A stretch of DNA of 64,000 nt from contig JAJEKV010000053.1 of the NCBI GenBank assembly GCA_021234155.1, positions 7,765,424-7,829,423 of the forward strand, written 5' to 3'. The notes beneath the pieces are model-generated. The model made no database searches and was not told the origin of the DNA. It worked only from the letters and a program-made list of their open reading frames with translations. Below, piece by piece: positions 42,041 through 53,489 of this stretch (positions within the stretch are counted from its first letter, which is position 1; each line of letters starts with the position of its first letter). This stretch comes from Isoetes taiwanensis (Eukaryota > Streptophyta > Lycopodiopsida > Isoetales > Isoetaceae). Made by a program: the position numbers and the translations under genes.

Positions 42041-43686
42041 TGTGACGGTCCAGGGGAATATACGCCATAAATACGTATATTCCTGGATCCGTCACTATAC
42101 AAGCCTATCTTCATAGACTTGTATACCTTAGATTGTGGCCATAGGGGGCATGGCCAAGTTATTCTCATAACTTAGCCAACCATGGGTTAGACCATTATCC
42201 ACGTGGCCTTAACCCATTGGGGCACCCGCCACACAGGACTCACCCGATTGGTGCCACGTGGCATCCTAGGTGGACCTAACTTATATAGGCTGAAACCCTA
42301 ACCCTAGGCCTCTTTCCAGCACTAGCACCCAGAGACTCACCTACTCGTTCGAAACCCCGTTTCGAACATCGTTTGTTGTGGCATAGGCTGGTGCAGCAGC
42401 CCCAGCAGGGTAGACTCGTTCTTGGAGTAGGAGCAGCATCTCGTGAGTCGAAGACCATGGAGGCACACGGATCTGGAGGGAGAGCTTTAGGAGCAGGTAT
42501 GTAGGATAGTAGTTGTGATAGCTTATCTGGAATTAGCATTCCAGATATGCTAGTATCTTGTATCTAGAGTAGAGCCATCCTAGAACCCGTATTCAACATC
42601 TTGAACCCTAATCAATGAACCCTAGCCATTAGTTAGTTGTATGATTAGGTTAAGATGTTCCTCTTATGATTACTCTCATGATGTGATGATTATGTGATGT
42701 TGGTTGATCATGTTGCTCCTCTTGTATGGGGAAGGGGGGGTAGAGACCTAGAGCCATATGTAGTATGCTCCTAGAGTAGATCCCTTAGTTCCTATTTAGT
42801 TGCGGCCTGTGCATAGGAGCCCACCAAGCTATTGAGGCTATGATACGACTCAGCACCATATAACGGGGCTAGAGGGAAAGTGGAGGGAGGATCCCTGCCG
42901 AGTGGGGGCTTCGGGGGATCCCATAGTGGGCTAGGCTTATGGTCGGTCACTTCGTGTGGGCCGAGCATGGGTCCGACACCTCCTGGAGCAATGGTGTCGC
43001 CCTGCCTTTCGGGAGCTGCAAGCGTTGGCTTGGCTCTCGTTTTGGGGGGTTAAGTCGGGTACGAATCGTGTGTCGCCACGATTCTCTAGCCGCCCACGGA
43101 ACCTCTAGACCCTGGGAAGGGGAGATGCAACCCTTCCTGCCTCGTCGGACCAGGGAGATGCAACCTGGAGTAGTCCCTATGGGTGATGCCAGGGGATTGC
43201 GTATCCGGAAGGCTAGAGTCCTGTCAGAGCCTGATTTAGCCCATCTGCAAAGTATGCACAGGAGGGGCGGATGGAGTGGTCAACCCTAGCCATTGTTCTA
43301 TGCCAGCCCTCGCCATTGCCATGACTCGGTCTGTTCTATCTTGAGGCCTAGCCGGTCAGTCATCCTCCTTATGAGTCTGAGCCGGGGTAGGAGCTCTCAT
43401 GTTTTATGGGTTGTGATTATCATCCTTGCATTGGTATCTGTGTGATGCGCTACCCTTCGAGGTAGCATTTGTATATGTTTGATGCTAGTTCTGACGTGTT
43501 ATCGCTTCCGCTGTTATAGGAGCCGATAGGGGAAGGGCGCGCAAGACACCTTCGTGTTCCTTCCCCGCACTAGGGATCACCTCGAAGTGCGGGGTAGACG
43601 AAGGGCCCGTGCGGTTGTTGAGCTGGACGGGGGATTTCCTGCCGAGTGTACGGCGGGGCGCCGTATGTTTAGCAGGGGGCGTCACA
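42041..43686 (+). repeat. 3' LTR of chromovirus B
   Basis: 1,646 bp, nearly identical to 30539-32177. In its first 55 bp the arms GTGACGGTCCAGG..AATATACG and CGTATATTCC.TGGATCCGTCAC pair around the 9-nt loop CCATAAATA. The TATA box and telobox are retained near 42281-42302. Confidence 0.95.
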
Positions 43687-44180
43687 TATGTTTCATACTA
43701 TATCAATTTTATCATTACATGCAGACAGTTCATGTTATATAATGGAGCTATTTCACATTTGAAAATTACCCAATTCCAACTCACTATTTCAAAAAGGCTC
43801 TCAAAAGTGAGAGAATACAAAAATGAGAGAATACAATCACATTCCTAAAATTTGGGTACATTCATTCAACCATGCCTGTAGCCTGGTATTGCATTTCATC
43901 TAAGCAAATATCTCAGCCGCTGGCCGCTACAGTCATTCTTTTTGGTAGATGACAGGGATCATTTCCGAATCATACTCTAAGGAGAGTGTTGATCCAGAAG
44001 GGATACATAGACAAAACTGAAAGCAGTATGGGATATAACGAGAGGAAATAAAAAGAAACAAAAGAAAACAAAAAGAACCGAGGAAAACAACCTAACATAT
44101 TAAGATTACTCCCTAACCACCTCGAACCTCCTCCATTTTTCCCTCCCTTCTGATTTGCCTCAATGCTTCATCGTTTAGAT
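43687..44180. other. No recognisable gene
   Basis: AT-rich DNA downstream of element B with only chance ORFs. Confidence 0.45.
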
Positions 44181-44852
44181 TTATTTCTTCTTCTGCACCT
44201 TTCCTGTTGATGGCTCTCCACTGTTCTGAATCTTTTCCAGATTTCTATGGCAGAAAGCTTGGCATAAGAAATCTACCGAGTTCTTCTCGCAGCAATAGAT
44301 GCAAACTTTACCATAGTCGCTGACTAGGAGATTGTGCTGATATCTGGCCGATTTTTGTATCGTAGCATGCATTTGAAGCCTGTGAAAACACTGCATCACT
44401 CTATCTAGATCTTGTCGCCGCACTGTGTCATTTTTATCCGACAGCACTCCAAGCACCCCTAAGAGACCAAGGCTGTATCCGGCATCCTTATGTGCGGTCG
44501 CAAAACAAGCAGTGTACACGTCCACAACTTATGCATGAACCTAAACCCTTTTCCAAACATATGCAATCTGGGTCACAGATACACCATGGGTTCATATCCT
44601 CAAAATCTGGATTATAAGGAACTGTAAGGTTACCCGGCACTCCCGATCTCGGGCGCTTCTCGGCTGATCTCATTTCCTTGTCTTCACCTCGGATGATTCT
44701 TTTCCCTTTATCCATCGCGAGCACAAGGATTTGTTGGCACTAGCGCTGGATTTTGGCGTTGCACTGGAGGCGGAGCTAGAGAGATTCCTGGAGCTGTGAG
44801 AACTAGGAGAACTTGAGCTTGAGGCTCTCAAGAATGGAGCTTCACTCTTCAC
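44181..44852 (-). pseudogene. Cys/His-rich ORF, unknown, probably frameshifted
   Basis: Overlapping minus-strand ORFs at 44852-44670, 44724-44488 and 44525-44181 may be one decayed gene. The first part is Ser-rich. The second has a zinc-finger-like run: WCICDPDCIC, then SCISCGRVHCLFC. The third has RRQDLDRVMQCFHRL and VCIYCCEKN..DFLCQAFCH. I do not recognise it. The Cys spacing suggests metal binding. It could be a host gene or part of an unlisted mobile element. Confidence 0.35.
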
Positions 44853-45720
44853 CTTCTTCTAATTATATCCTATTAGGGTTACGATATCTGTCTGAATTCC
44901 CGCGTTTTCGTTACGCCCGCCAGCTTTAATTGCTGGTCTTGTCTTATCCTGTCCTTACTTCTTTCGTATACGTACCTTCGCCACCTGTCTCTGCTGCCTG
45001 TTGCTCTGACATTCGTACCATTCCTTTCCAGCTCCCCCGTCATAATGATTTCCTCATTACTTCCCTCCCCACATAGGTCTGGCGCTTGTAATGATTACTC
45101 CGGGCTAGTTTTAGTTGTTAACCCCCCCAACTTAGAAAATATGATCCTCATATCCTCGCGATCGCCTCCAATTTGCCACGTTACCCCCCTTCTTTTAAAA
45201 TTTGTACATTTGTGTACCATTTTAATACTTTAACATTACTTAATATTATTATTATTTTCCAACCCCTCAATCGTTATGATCTTCGGACTGGATTGAATTA
45301 CGTATAGCTTCGTTCAACGAGCTGGGGTTAAATTAGTTTATAAAATTAAATTATATTTTATTTTATTATATTATATAACTTCCTCCCCCCTCAGCTTAAG
45401 TTAATTTAGATTTAATTAGTTAAATTAAATTAAATTCAATGCAGATCTTTCTAATGGTTCTGCAATTTGAATTTCGTCGGAAGCCGGGGTCTCCTCCATT
45501 TTCATATGCTTCCCTGTACTTTCATGAAATAACGATTCTCCTCTTTTCGCTTCTGCATCTGCACTTGGAGCGCGACTCTCACCTTTTGTTTCGACCTATT
45601 TTCTTTGTTATGTTTTCCCCATATTTCATACAGAGCCATTCTGAGGTACTCATATCTCGGAGATCAAAAAACGAAAGCAGAAACATCTCTTCTAACCGGC
45701 GTCTAATATACCAAACTATA
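44853..45720. other. No recognisable gene
   Basis: Includes AT-rich sequence at 45220-45440 with TTAAATT simple repeats. No ORF is convincing. Confidence 0.4.
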
Positions 45721-46070
45721 ATCCCATCGATCCGAGACATCGGATCGCCATTCTAGAATGGGACGAATGCATGCATGCGGGCGGCGCATGCCCATTCTGG
45801 TTGGGAGTTCGCTATTTAGGCGCGTTTCTGCATCAACTCCTCATCGGCGCTTCCTCTTCTCTCTCAGCAGTACCTCTTTCTCTTTGAATTGTTTCCAGGC
45901 AGGGGAGGGGCTTCTCCATGCCTGGTTTGGCCAATTTGGCGTTTCTTTCATGCTGTCCTTTCTCGGCCTTTAGCCTTCGTCCTGTGACCTTCGTCCTCGA
46001 TCCTAGTTTGTAAGGAAGTCCTTTGGTATTCGGGCGGTTTGTTGGCTTCATGCGAGTCCCATTCTAGAAT
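45721..46070 (+). repeat. Palindrome-ended repeat, copy 1
   Basis: It begins ATCCCATCGATCCGAGACAT, with a near-terminal ATTCTAGAATGGGACGA, and ends GCGAGTCCCATTCTAGAAT. It shares GGGAGTTCGCTATTTAGGCGCGTTTCTGC with copies 2 and 3. The TCTAGA-centred palindrome near both ends suggests a non-autonomous DNA element. Confidence 0.65.
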
Positions 46071-46714
46071 CCCATCGATCCGAGACATCGGATCGCCATT
46101 CTAGAATGGGACGAGCATGCATGTTTTGCATGCATCTTGGCGGGCGCGATGCCCATTCAGTTGGGAGTTCGCTATTTTAGGCGCGTTTCTGCATCAACTC
46201 CTCATCGGCGCTTCCTCTTCTCTCTCAGCAGTATCTCTTTCTCTTTGAACCCACCCTCTCCCCCTTCTTTGTTTATTATATTTGTCGCGTGGCACGCGCG
46301 TAATCAGCCCCTCCACTTTGGGAGGTTTGTTTTTGTCTTGTTGTTTTTGTTGGTGATGTGCAGGTACAGGTTCGCGAGCGGTATCTGTTTCATTCGTGGG
46401 TTTTGGGAGCGATTTCTCTGCCTTGCGTTTGTCTAAGCCCCTTGCCGAAGGTTTATGACTAGGGTTTTTCCTCGAAAACCCGAAAGGACGGGGTTTTTTA
46501 ATCCCGGTGATAAGCTTTTGGCAGGTACACCAGCCGAACATCTGTTAGCATTGTATTTTTGGGGTCCAAATGTTATAATTGGATTTTCCCTTTATTTTTA
46601 ATGGGTAGTTCGCATGTGTGCGGCTACCCACTATCCACCATTGTAGAAAATCTGCTGAGATGAATGAGAAGCCTATCTATCTTTGTTGGTTTCATGCGAG
46701 TCCCATTCTAGAAT
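46069..46714 (+). repeat. Palindrome-ended repeat, copy 2, abutting copy 1
   Basis: It has the same left 130 bp as copy 1 and the same right end (TTTCATGCGAGTCCCATTCTAGAAT). The two copies share the ATTCTAGAAT junction. The interior holds a stretch like a LINE 3' end (CGAAAACCCGAAAGGACGGGGTTTTTTAATCC by parts, 46470-46505), so copy 2 may be interrupted by one. Confidence 0.6.
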
Positions 46715-47256
46715 CTATAATTTTGTAACATCTACGGTTGGATTTAGGCACTTATATGTCATCGCCATTCTTCATCGCCCCCATCGCCCATTGCCCATTA
46801 GCACTATCATTTACAAAATCACTAACAGTGGCACTAACAGTTATAAGCATCTGTTTCTCTACAACTGAGTTAGTTCAAATCAGTTTTGTCTATTATTAAG
46901 ATTGATGAAGCGGATATGAGAATTTCTTTAGATTGGTCGCAAATTAGAAACCGAAAATGATCGTTTGCGGTTTATATTGGAAGTTGCTATCTGAAGTTCT
47001 CAAACGCAAGCTTATTACTCCATCAGTGTTGTCAGCTCGTCTTAGGATATGCCATTCGTGTATTAAAGATCTTTGCTTCATACAGTGTATGTATATTATG
47101 AAATTCACGAGATTTGTCACTATTGTACAGATAACTGGATCTCTGGTACAGAAGGAAATCAAGGAACTTATGTCAAGAGGAAGAAGGAAATTAGTACCAG
47201 AGCAACAAACACATAATGGCATCGCTGATTTTTGAGATTGACATGGCAAGAGGAGT
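46715..47256. other. No recognisable gene
   Basis: Only short ORFs are present. The next segment starts an omega-amidase-like reading frame. Confidence 0.35.
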
Positions 47257-47394
47257 GTGGAACATTCTGCCTACCTTGGCAGGCATTCCACAGGCATTCA
47301 ACGTGACGACTATGATGTTGCACTTAAATGGATCAATAGGGCACACTGGGATGATCCTCTTGGCTTCTATAAGTCCTACTTTTTAGCATCCTCT

Positions 47395-47538
47395 TCCGCT
47401 GCCATGCTGTCTGAATTGGCTTGTAGAAAGGTGGTCACCATTGTTGGTGGATCTATACCTGAGCGATTCAATGGCAAACTATATAATACTTGCTGTGTTT
47501 TTGGAAACGATGGCGTTCTCAATGCCAAACATAGGAAG
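47395..47538 (+). pseudogene. Exon-like fragment of an omega-amidase/nitrilase-family gene
   Basis: The frame encodes AAMLSELACRK, VVTIVGGSIPERFNGKLYNT and CCVFGNDGVLNAKHRK, which matches the conserved core of plant omega-amidase (NIT2-like, carbon-nitrogen hydrolase family; acts on alpha-keto acid amides). It ends at AAG followed by GTAAAC, a plausible splice donor at 47538/47539. I see no preceding or following exon, and upstream residues (47257-47394) do not look like the family. It is more likely a gene fragment than a working gene. Confidence 0.6.
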
Positions 47539-47638
47539 GTAAACCTGCTTTTAAATTTATGCTTTTGTCTTAAGAATGTTGTTGCTATTCTCAGTGTGTT
47601 AAGTAATTTGATGATGTCGTTTTAAGCACCAAGGTGTT

Positions 47639-49495
47639 ATACGCCAGAATGCAATGAAGCAAAATGCCAAGTAGACCAGCATCATATGCAACTGCACTTA
47701 AGAGTATGCCCCATGCTGTTCAACTTCCTTTTGTTCAGCAGTGACCATGAGCAACCTATCCAGCAGACAACTGCAGAAAAAAGATGCCTATTTCTTCCAG
47801 AAGTTTTTTCACCTATATGGACATTAATATAGTCTAAGGATGGAATGTGGAGAAGATGATGTATTAGTGATTTTGCTAGATATTGCTAATCCTTAAATCC
47901 TTGGGCAGTGCGTCAAAGTGATAGTTTGTCCAACGATTAGTTCAAGCTTCTGACACTATCTTTCTAAAGTTTCGGCTGGCCAGCCATCCAATATTGCCCA
48001 TTGTGTACAAGGCAGGAATAACAGAGGATAGAACCGGCATCATCTGTTACTCTTCTACTGTTATAAGCTTGGGTGGACGCCATCCTGAATGAGATATTAT
48101 ATCCTTGGTGAAATAAGAGGGAGCTCCCTATTACTTTACTACAATGTTCTTTCACACTCATCTATTCTTTTCACATTCTTGCTTCAAGAAAATTTTGTTA
48201 ACAATCAATAGATAATTTTGTTAATGATGTGGAAATATTCTACAGTAAAAAATAATGCTTTGATTAATTTGAATACCACAATATCTAGTTTGAAATTATT
48301 TATTTTAGCTAAGCCACGATGAGGGCAATTGACTAGGTCCATCTTTGTCATGAAACATGTAGCTAGTGTTAATACGGGGTTCTAGAATACTTCTAAGTCC
48401 AAAATTGTGTATGTTCTTTCTTTAGGGAAGTTAAAGGTCATTTTTCTCCCAGCAACAACAAGGAAGGCAACACGAATATGCCCATGTTGCAGGAGATGAT
48501 AGGTGATTCACGATGTTGTGATAAAATCCAACCAATGTCTCTTTTTTGGGCTCCTTACTCATTTGCACAAGGTGGCATTGTTCTTTTTTGCGAACTGATT
48601 TTATCATTGTTGTAGTCATCACTGATAGTCTAACTGAAGGGTTATAAGTGGACTGGACAACTAGAAAGTCTTGCAACATCCGATGGTGTCGCCATGCTCC
48701 AAGAAATACAAGGAGATACAAACGGGATTTTTTCTCTTAGAAAAGTTGGACTATGCAACCAAAGATCGTATCTACTTCGGGGAAGGACTTGCAATTAGGT
48801 TTCTGTATGTAATGAAGTCAATCGAGGCGTGCATAAAATAGTATGCACTTACAAGGGCCATAGGATAAAGTGAGGCTAAAAGAAGAGCTCCAGGCATGAA
48901 AATTTTAAAGTCCACGATGATATGGTGGTGCTCGGGGGAGTGGTTCAGGGGTAGGAGAAAAGGGGGAGTGGTTCAGAGGTAGGAGAAAAGAGAGATTGCA
49001 AATGTCGCACAATTAGACATGATAATTTATAGTTAGTATTTTGTACATGATAATTTATAGTTAGTATTTTGTTAATTTTTGAACCGAGATAGCAGTAGGG
49101 TTATATTTGTTGTTAAAACTTCTTATATTCCCTTTTAACTAATTGAAAGGATCACATATCTTGCTTATCAACCTCAAGATCTAGTTATTTAATAAATGCC
49201 TCTATTTCGGCCTAAAAAACTCAATATTTCTTGTGTAATTCTAAGCAGTTTGAACTTGGTGCATATTACTTTTGGGTCTTCATGATTTTTTTTTCTTTTT
49301 CTCTCTCCACCGCACGTTCGCACAAACACGAGTTGAGACTTTAAAGCTATGTAATTTCTGTAAAATGTGATCAAACGTGCTTTTGACTAGTTAATTTTAT
49401 TTTCGGGCAAGGTTCTTTTGGTATTTCATTTAAAAGAAATACATAGTGAGGTGGTACACCATTAAGGTTATACGCACCATCATATCACAAAGTTA
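47639..49495. other. No recognisable gene
   Basis: AT-rich, with only chance ORFs. A GGGGGAGTGGTTCAG.GGTAGGAGAAAAG segment is duplicated at 48934-48990, and ACATGATAATTTATAGTTAGTATTTTGT at about 49017-49070. Confidence 0.4.
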
Positions 49496-49503
49496 AAAGA
49501 TTG

Positions 49504-49890
49504 TCAATCTGTTGAGGATTTCATTGCCAAAATAAAGTCATCTACTCTTCAACTCAAAGATATAAATAAAGGGCTTGAGGATGATTTGCTAGTTGGAGCT
49601 CTACCCTTAGATTTGCATGCTAGCTATAAGAATGTGATAATTTTCATATGACTTGAAGAGCATGTAGACCTAGAATGGGCATGTCAATAGATTTTTATGG
49701 AAGAAATCAATCAAATAGGAACAACATAAGGAAAGTAGCATGTATTTGTCGGGAACAACGTATGCTACAATTGTACAAAATTTGAGTACATTGCTAACTA
49801 TTGTCTCGAGCTTGATAGGAGAAAGGAAACGCATAAAGTATTTGGGAAGGAGGATGCTAAAAGAAGAAAGGGACAACTCATAAACTTGAA
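49504..49890 (+). pseudogene. Ty1/copia gag fragment
   Basis: Translation of 49504-49650 gives CQSVEDFIAKIKSSTLQLKD, then INKGLEDDLLVGALPLDLHA, matching the UBN2/gag-polypeptide pattern of plant copia elements. Beyond a TGA, another frame gives a decayed zinc knuckle (VCYNCTKFEYIANYC) near 49770-49805. No protease or RT follows. Confidence 0.6.
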
Positions 49891-50009
49891 AAGTGGAGAC
49901 ATGGCCTAATTTTTCAATTGTTTAGGATATTTAGTTTTTTAGGATTGAATAAAAGCATGTTAGGAGTGTCAATTTTTAGAACCTGCGAAAGTACCTACAC
50001 TATCGACAC

Positions 50010-52118
50010 ACTATTGGCAGCATGTCAATCCCTATACTCACATGAGGCTCATAACACTACTGGCGTACCCATTGTGACGTCCCCTACTCCTTATACGATG
50101 CCCGCATCGTATTCGAAGGAGGAGCATTCCCCCTGGCAGCTGCCTGACAGGGGCCATCCACCTGACTCTACTCCCATGGGGGCGGAGCCAGCAAGGGAAG
50201 AGTGGATGTGTCATTCATCCGTCTTCCATCGGATCGACCTATCTGCGGAAGCGTAACAAACAAACGTGAGCACAACTAATAATATACAACACAATCACCA
50301 TAACCATAGCAACATCACAGAGTCAGCAATACCTTCATAACAATAATACAAAGGAAAGATCCTACCCAGGGCTCGGACTCAAGGGGGATGACTGACGGCT
50401 AGGCCTCCAGAGTTCATTGCAGACAGAATTCATGGCAATGGATTTGGCTGGCATAGAACATGGCTTAGGGTAGTCCACTCCATCCGCCCCTCCCGTGCAC
50501 ACTTTGCAAAGTAGGCTGAAAAGTGTTGGGACTGGGCCGTAGCCTGCCGGGTGAATAGCCAGAGGGGCTACTACTGCTGGGTTGCATCTCCCCAACCCCG
50601 ATGAGGCAGGAAGAGAGCTGCCTCTCCTCCAGAGGTATCCATGCTCACCGCAGGCGGCTAGAGGGCCACTGCCCTTATTCGACTTGAACTCACTGGAAGG
50701 TTATGTCCACCAACCCACGAGTGTCGAGCTCATGCCTTGCCCACACGCAGTGACAAGCCATTAAGCCTAGCCGCCAAAAAGACCCCCGATAGGCTTTACT
50801 ACCGAGAGGGGTCGGTCCACGATGAGACAAGTTCCTCCTTATCAACCGGCCTTGCCCCTTCACCCTGCCGGTGGGCTCCCCGCGTGCACGGGCCGCATTT
50901 ATGTGGGAACTAAGGTGCTATGCTAGGAGCATCTTCTACACGACCTTTTAGGTCTCTACCCCCTTCCCACAACAAGGAGATCACAGAGTGGAATACATGC
51001 AATATCACGTAAGCGTAGATAGAGAATCATATCAATCTATCTACTTAACATCCAATGTTAGGTTCATTCGTTAGAGTCTCGGATCTAGGGATCTACAAGG
51101 CTTCGAGAGATGATCCAACATACTAAACCCGCATATTGCCATGCCTAAAGAGCGGTTTTGCACAACGAACAACTAGATACCCGCTCCTTGGCTTGCTCCC
51201 TCGATCCTCGGAAGGCGTCCATGCTCCCGATCTTGCGAAGGCAATTTTGCTACTCGGCAACTTTGTTGTGCAAATCCGACTTTTCGGAGCCTGGCAATGC
51301 GATTTCGAGCCTTACCTTGGCCGAATTGGCCCAAGAAAGCCCTAATTGCGAAAGAGGAAAGGAGGCTCTAGAAAACCCTAATTGGCAGAGTGAAAGGAGA
51401 GCTAGGATCTAGGGTTTTAGCCCTTATATAGACCCTATCTAGGTTAGGGCATCCACATGGGCAAATGGCTTTAAGCCATTTGGAAATGGATGAACAAGGA
51501 ACCTTTTGTTGTGTATGTTTAATTACATACCCAACATCCAAGGTTGCCCCCTAGGTGCAACCTTTAGCTCCTAGGTGCAACGTTGTCCTACTCTCAAGTA
51601 CATGTCACTTGTGACATGTACGTGTGACGTGGCAGTATAATATATGTATTGGGGCGTATATTATGCTGGAACGTCACACCCATTTATCTATGAAGAAGCG
51701 TAGACTGATAGCTTTCATTCGCACGGTTACGCATGCCCTCCACGTTGAGACCGACTGATGGACTCGGGAGATACGTGAGCACAAGATCTGTCAATGCTGC
51801 CAACATGACATCATTGAGGATGTATACCATCCTTCAGACCTATCTAGCATACAATCATATTGGGGCATCATATGTTCAGTTAGTCCTGCCTAACCAGCCG
51901 CTACAAGATCTGCCAGTGTTGCCAACAAGGCCTCATTTAGACGAATGCCATGCCCTTCAAACCTATCCAATATACGATCATTTTTGTGCATGATACCGTG
52001 TTTGGTGATGGGGCCTAGTCCCCAGGTTTTAGATGGGCATTGCCCTTGCATGTGTCGTCCCATAACCCATTGGGTTCCCGTGGACATAAAAATTCATCTT
52101 ATCTTATCTTATCTATTC
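50010..52118 (+). mobile_element. 5'-truncated LINE fragment split by a solo LTR
   Basis: Sequence 51684-51830 is a decayed homologue of 52935-53090 (AAGCGTAGACTGATAG, TTCATTCGCAC, TGTCAATGCTGCCAACATGA). The ~40 bp left of the solo LTR also align with the LINE just upstream. The fragment ends with GTGTTTGGTGATGGGGCCTA (51999) and a (TCTTA)n tail at about 52096-52118. The left limit is uncertain. Confidence 0.6.
50073..51678 (-). repeat. Solo LTR of the chromovirus A/B lineage with 5-bp target duplication
   Basis: A 1,606-bp LTR runs from TGTGACGTTCCAGCATAATA (minus strand, at 51678) to GGGGACGTCACA at 50073. It resembles the LTR of element A throughout, but more distantly. It is flanked by CCCAT at 50068-50072 and 51679-51683. 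It has the TATATAAGGG box near 51425-51432 and AAACCCTA motifs. Solo LTRs form by LTR-LTR recombination. Confidence 0.92.
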
Positions 52119-52202
52119 TATTCTTTTCATGAAAATCAATTCAAATAAGAGTCTAGAAGACGTTAAGATCCAAACAAACCTACTATAAACAAAGTGCTGC
52201 GC

Positions 52203-53486
52203 ACAGAGGGTTGCCCTCTAATATCGGGGATAGCCTGTGGAGGTCACGCCCACCTACAAGTACCTAGGGGTGGAGTTCCCCTCCTTGCTCTGTTGGGAGG
52301 CGTCCATCCGCTTGCGGGTGACAGCAGGCTGGAAAGTGCTTTATGCCATGCAGAACAACAGTCACCAGGCAGAGCTCTATGATTGGGGCCATCAGTCACA
52401 TCTATTTCGGGCACTGGTCGAGCCTGTCCTTCTGTACGGGGTCGAGGTTTGGGGCCCGGTCATCTCTTTGGCGACCTGGAATGACTTGGAGCAGGTGCAG
52501 AAGGCATCTTTGGCATGGGCACTTGGAGTGAAACCTTCAGTCCCCTATCAGATTCTGCTGCAGGAAACTAGATTCTTGCTGCTTCAGCGGGCAGCCCTTG
52601 ATAGACACATCGTCTATTTTCAGAAAGTGGTTAATATGGGTGATGCTCGGCTCCCGCACCTGGCTTACGCTGTGGCAATGGGCCCGCAGCGGCTCAGGGC
52701 CTGTTGGAGGGGTAAGAGAGATCAGTGGTTTGCCAGATGGAACGTGCAGGAGCACAGGTGCGTGCAGGTGGACACAGAGGCTGATCGTGACAGCCTGCGG
52801 GAGTACCTGGATGCTTGCTTCTTTGGCAAGCTCTGGGACCCCGGCGCTTTAGAGCAGGTCAAAACGGCCCATTACAAGGAGCACATCAACGCCGTGTTAG
52901 CCTGGGGCCCGCAGCTCTACCTGCGTTCCCAGCTGCCCCTGAAAAAGCGCAGACTCATTGCCTCCATTCGCACAGGTGCCCACCATCTTCGCATCGAGAC
53001 GGGCAGGTGGATTGGGGAGCCTCGCCCGGACAGGCTCTATCAGTGCTGTCAAACGGGTGCCATTGAGGATGAGTCTCACACTTTCCAGAGTTGCCCAGCA
53101 TTCAGTTAGATCCGGGTCAGATACGCTCCCTTAGTACAGCCGGACTTGCCCCTACATTTGCTGATGAACTGGGGTCGTACATTCAGGAGGTACTGGATCT
53201 ACGAGCTCACCTTTGCCCCCGCCTGGTTGCCCGCTGATCAGGCACTACGGGTGCGGTGCATGAGTGTATATATTTGTGTGTTTTTGCATTTTGTATATTG
53301 GAATAGTTTGTCAGCAGGCTGATTGCTACCACGGTTTTTCCCTCGAAAACCCTTCGGGGCGGGGGTTTTTTAATCCGGGTAGTAATCCGCTTGCCGCGCT
53401 TTTGTATTGGGTCCCATAGACCGATTGGTCTCCGTGGACGATAAAAATACCTTCCTTCCTTCCTTCCTTCCTTCCTTCCTTCCTCT
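52203..53486 (+). mobile_element. 5'-truncated LINE: RT C-terminal part and 3' UTR
   Basis: The ORF 52237-53109 (290 residues) is the C-terminal portion of a plant LINE ORF2: TYKYLGVEF, LYGVEVWGP, LKKRRLIASIRTGAHHLRIE and the CCHC-like CCQTGAIEDESHTFQSC. A 3' UTR follows with the hairpin-like AAAACCC...GGGTTTTTT, then GGTCTCCGTGGACGATAAAA and a (CTTC)n tail at 53453-53486. Endonuclease and RT active sites are absent. Confidence 0.85.
53453..53486 (+). repeat. (CTTC)n microsatellite, LINE tail
   Basis: About eight CTTC units end the LINE 3' UTR. Confidence 0.9.
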
Positions 53487-53489
53487 GGT

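Larger units (their letters stand above)
30539..43686 (+). mobile_element. Chromovirus B: Ty3/gypsy element carrying histone H3 and ORF X
   Basis: A 13.1-kb element with 5' LTR 30539-32177, primer site 32179-32190, H3 gene, ORF X, gag, pol with chromodomain, noncoding repeats, polypurine tract and 3' LTR 42041-43686. The LTRs look about 98% identical by eye, with a cluster of differences near 31400-31570/42905-43075. Flanking bases (TCATG left, TATGT right) do not form a clean 5-bp duplication. gag has two in-frame stops, and pol has one frameshift and one stop; the H3 gene and ORF X are open. Confidence 0.94.
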
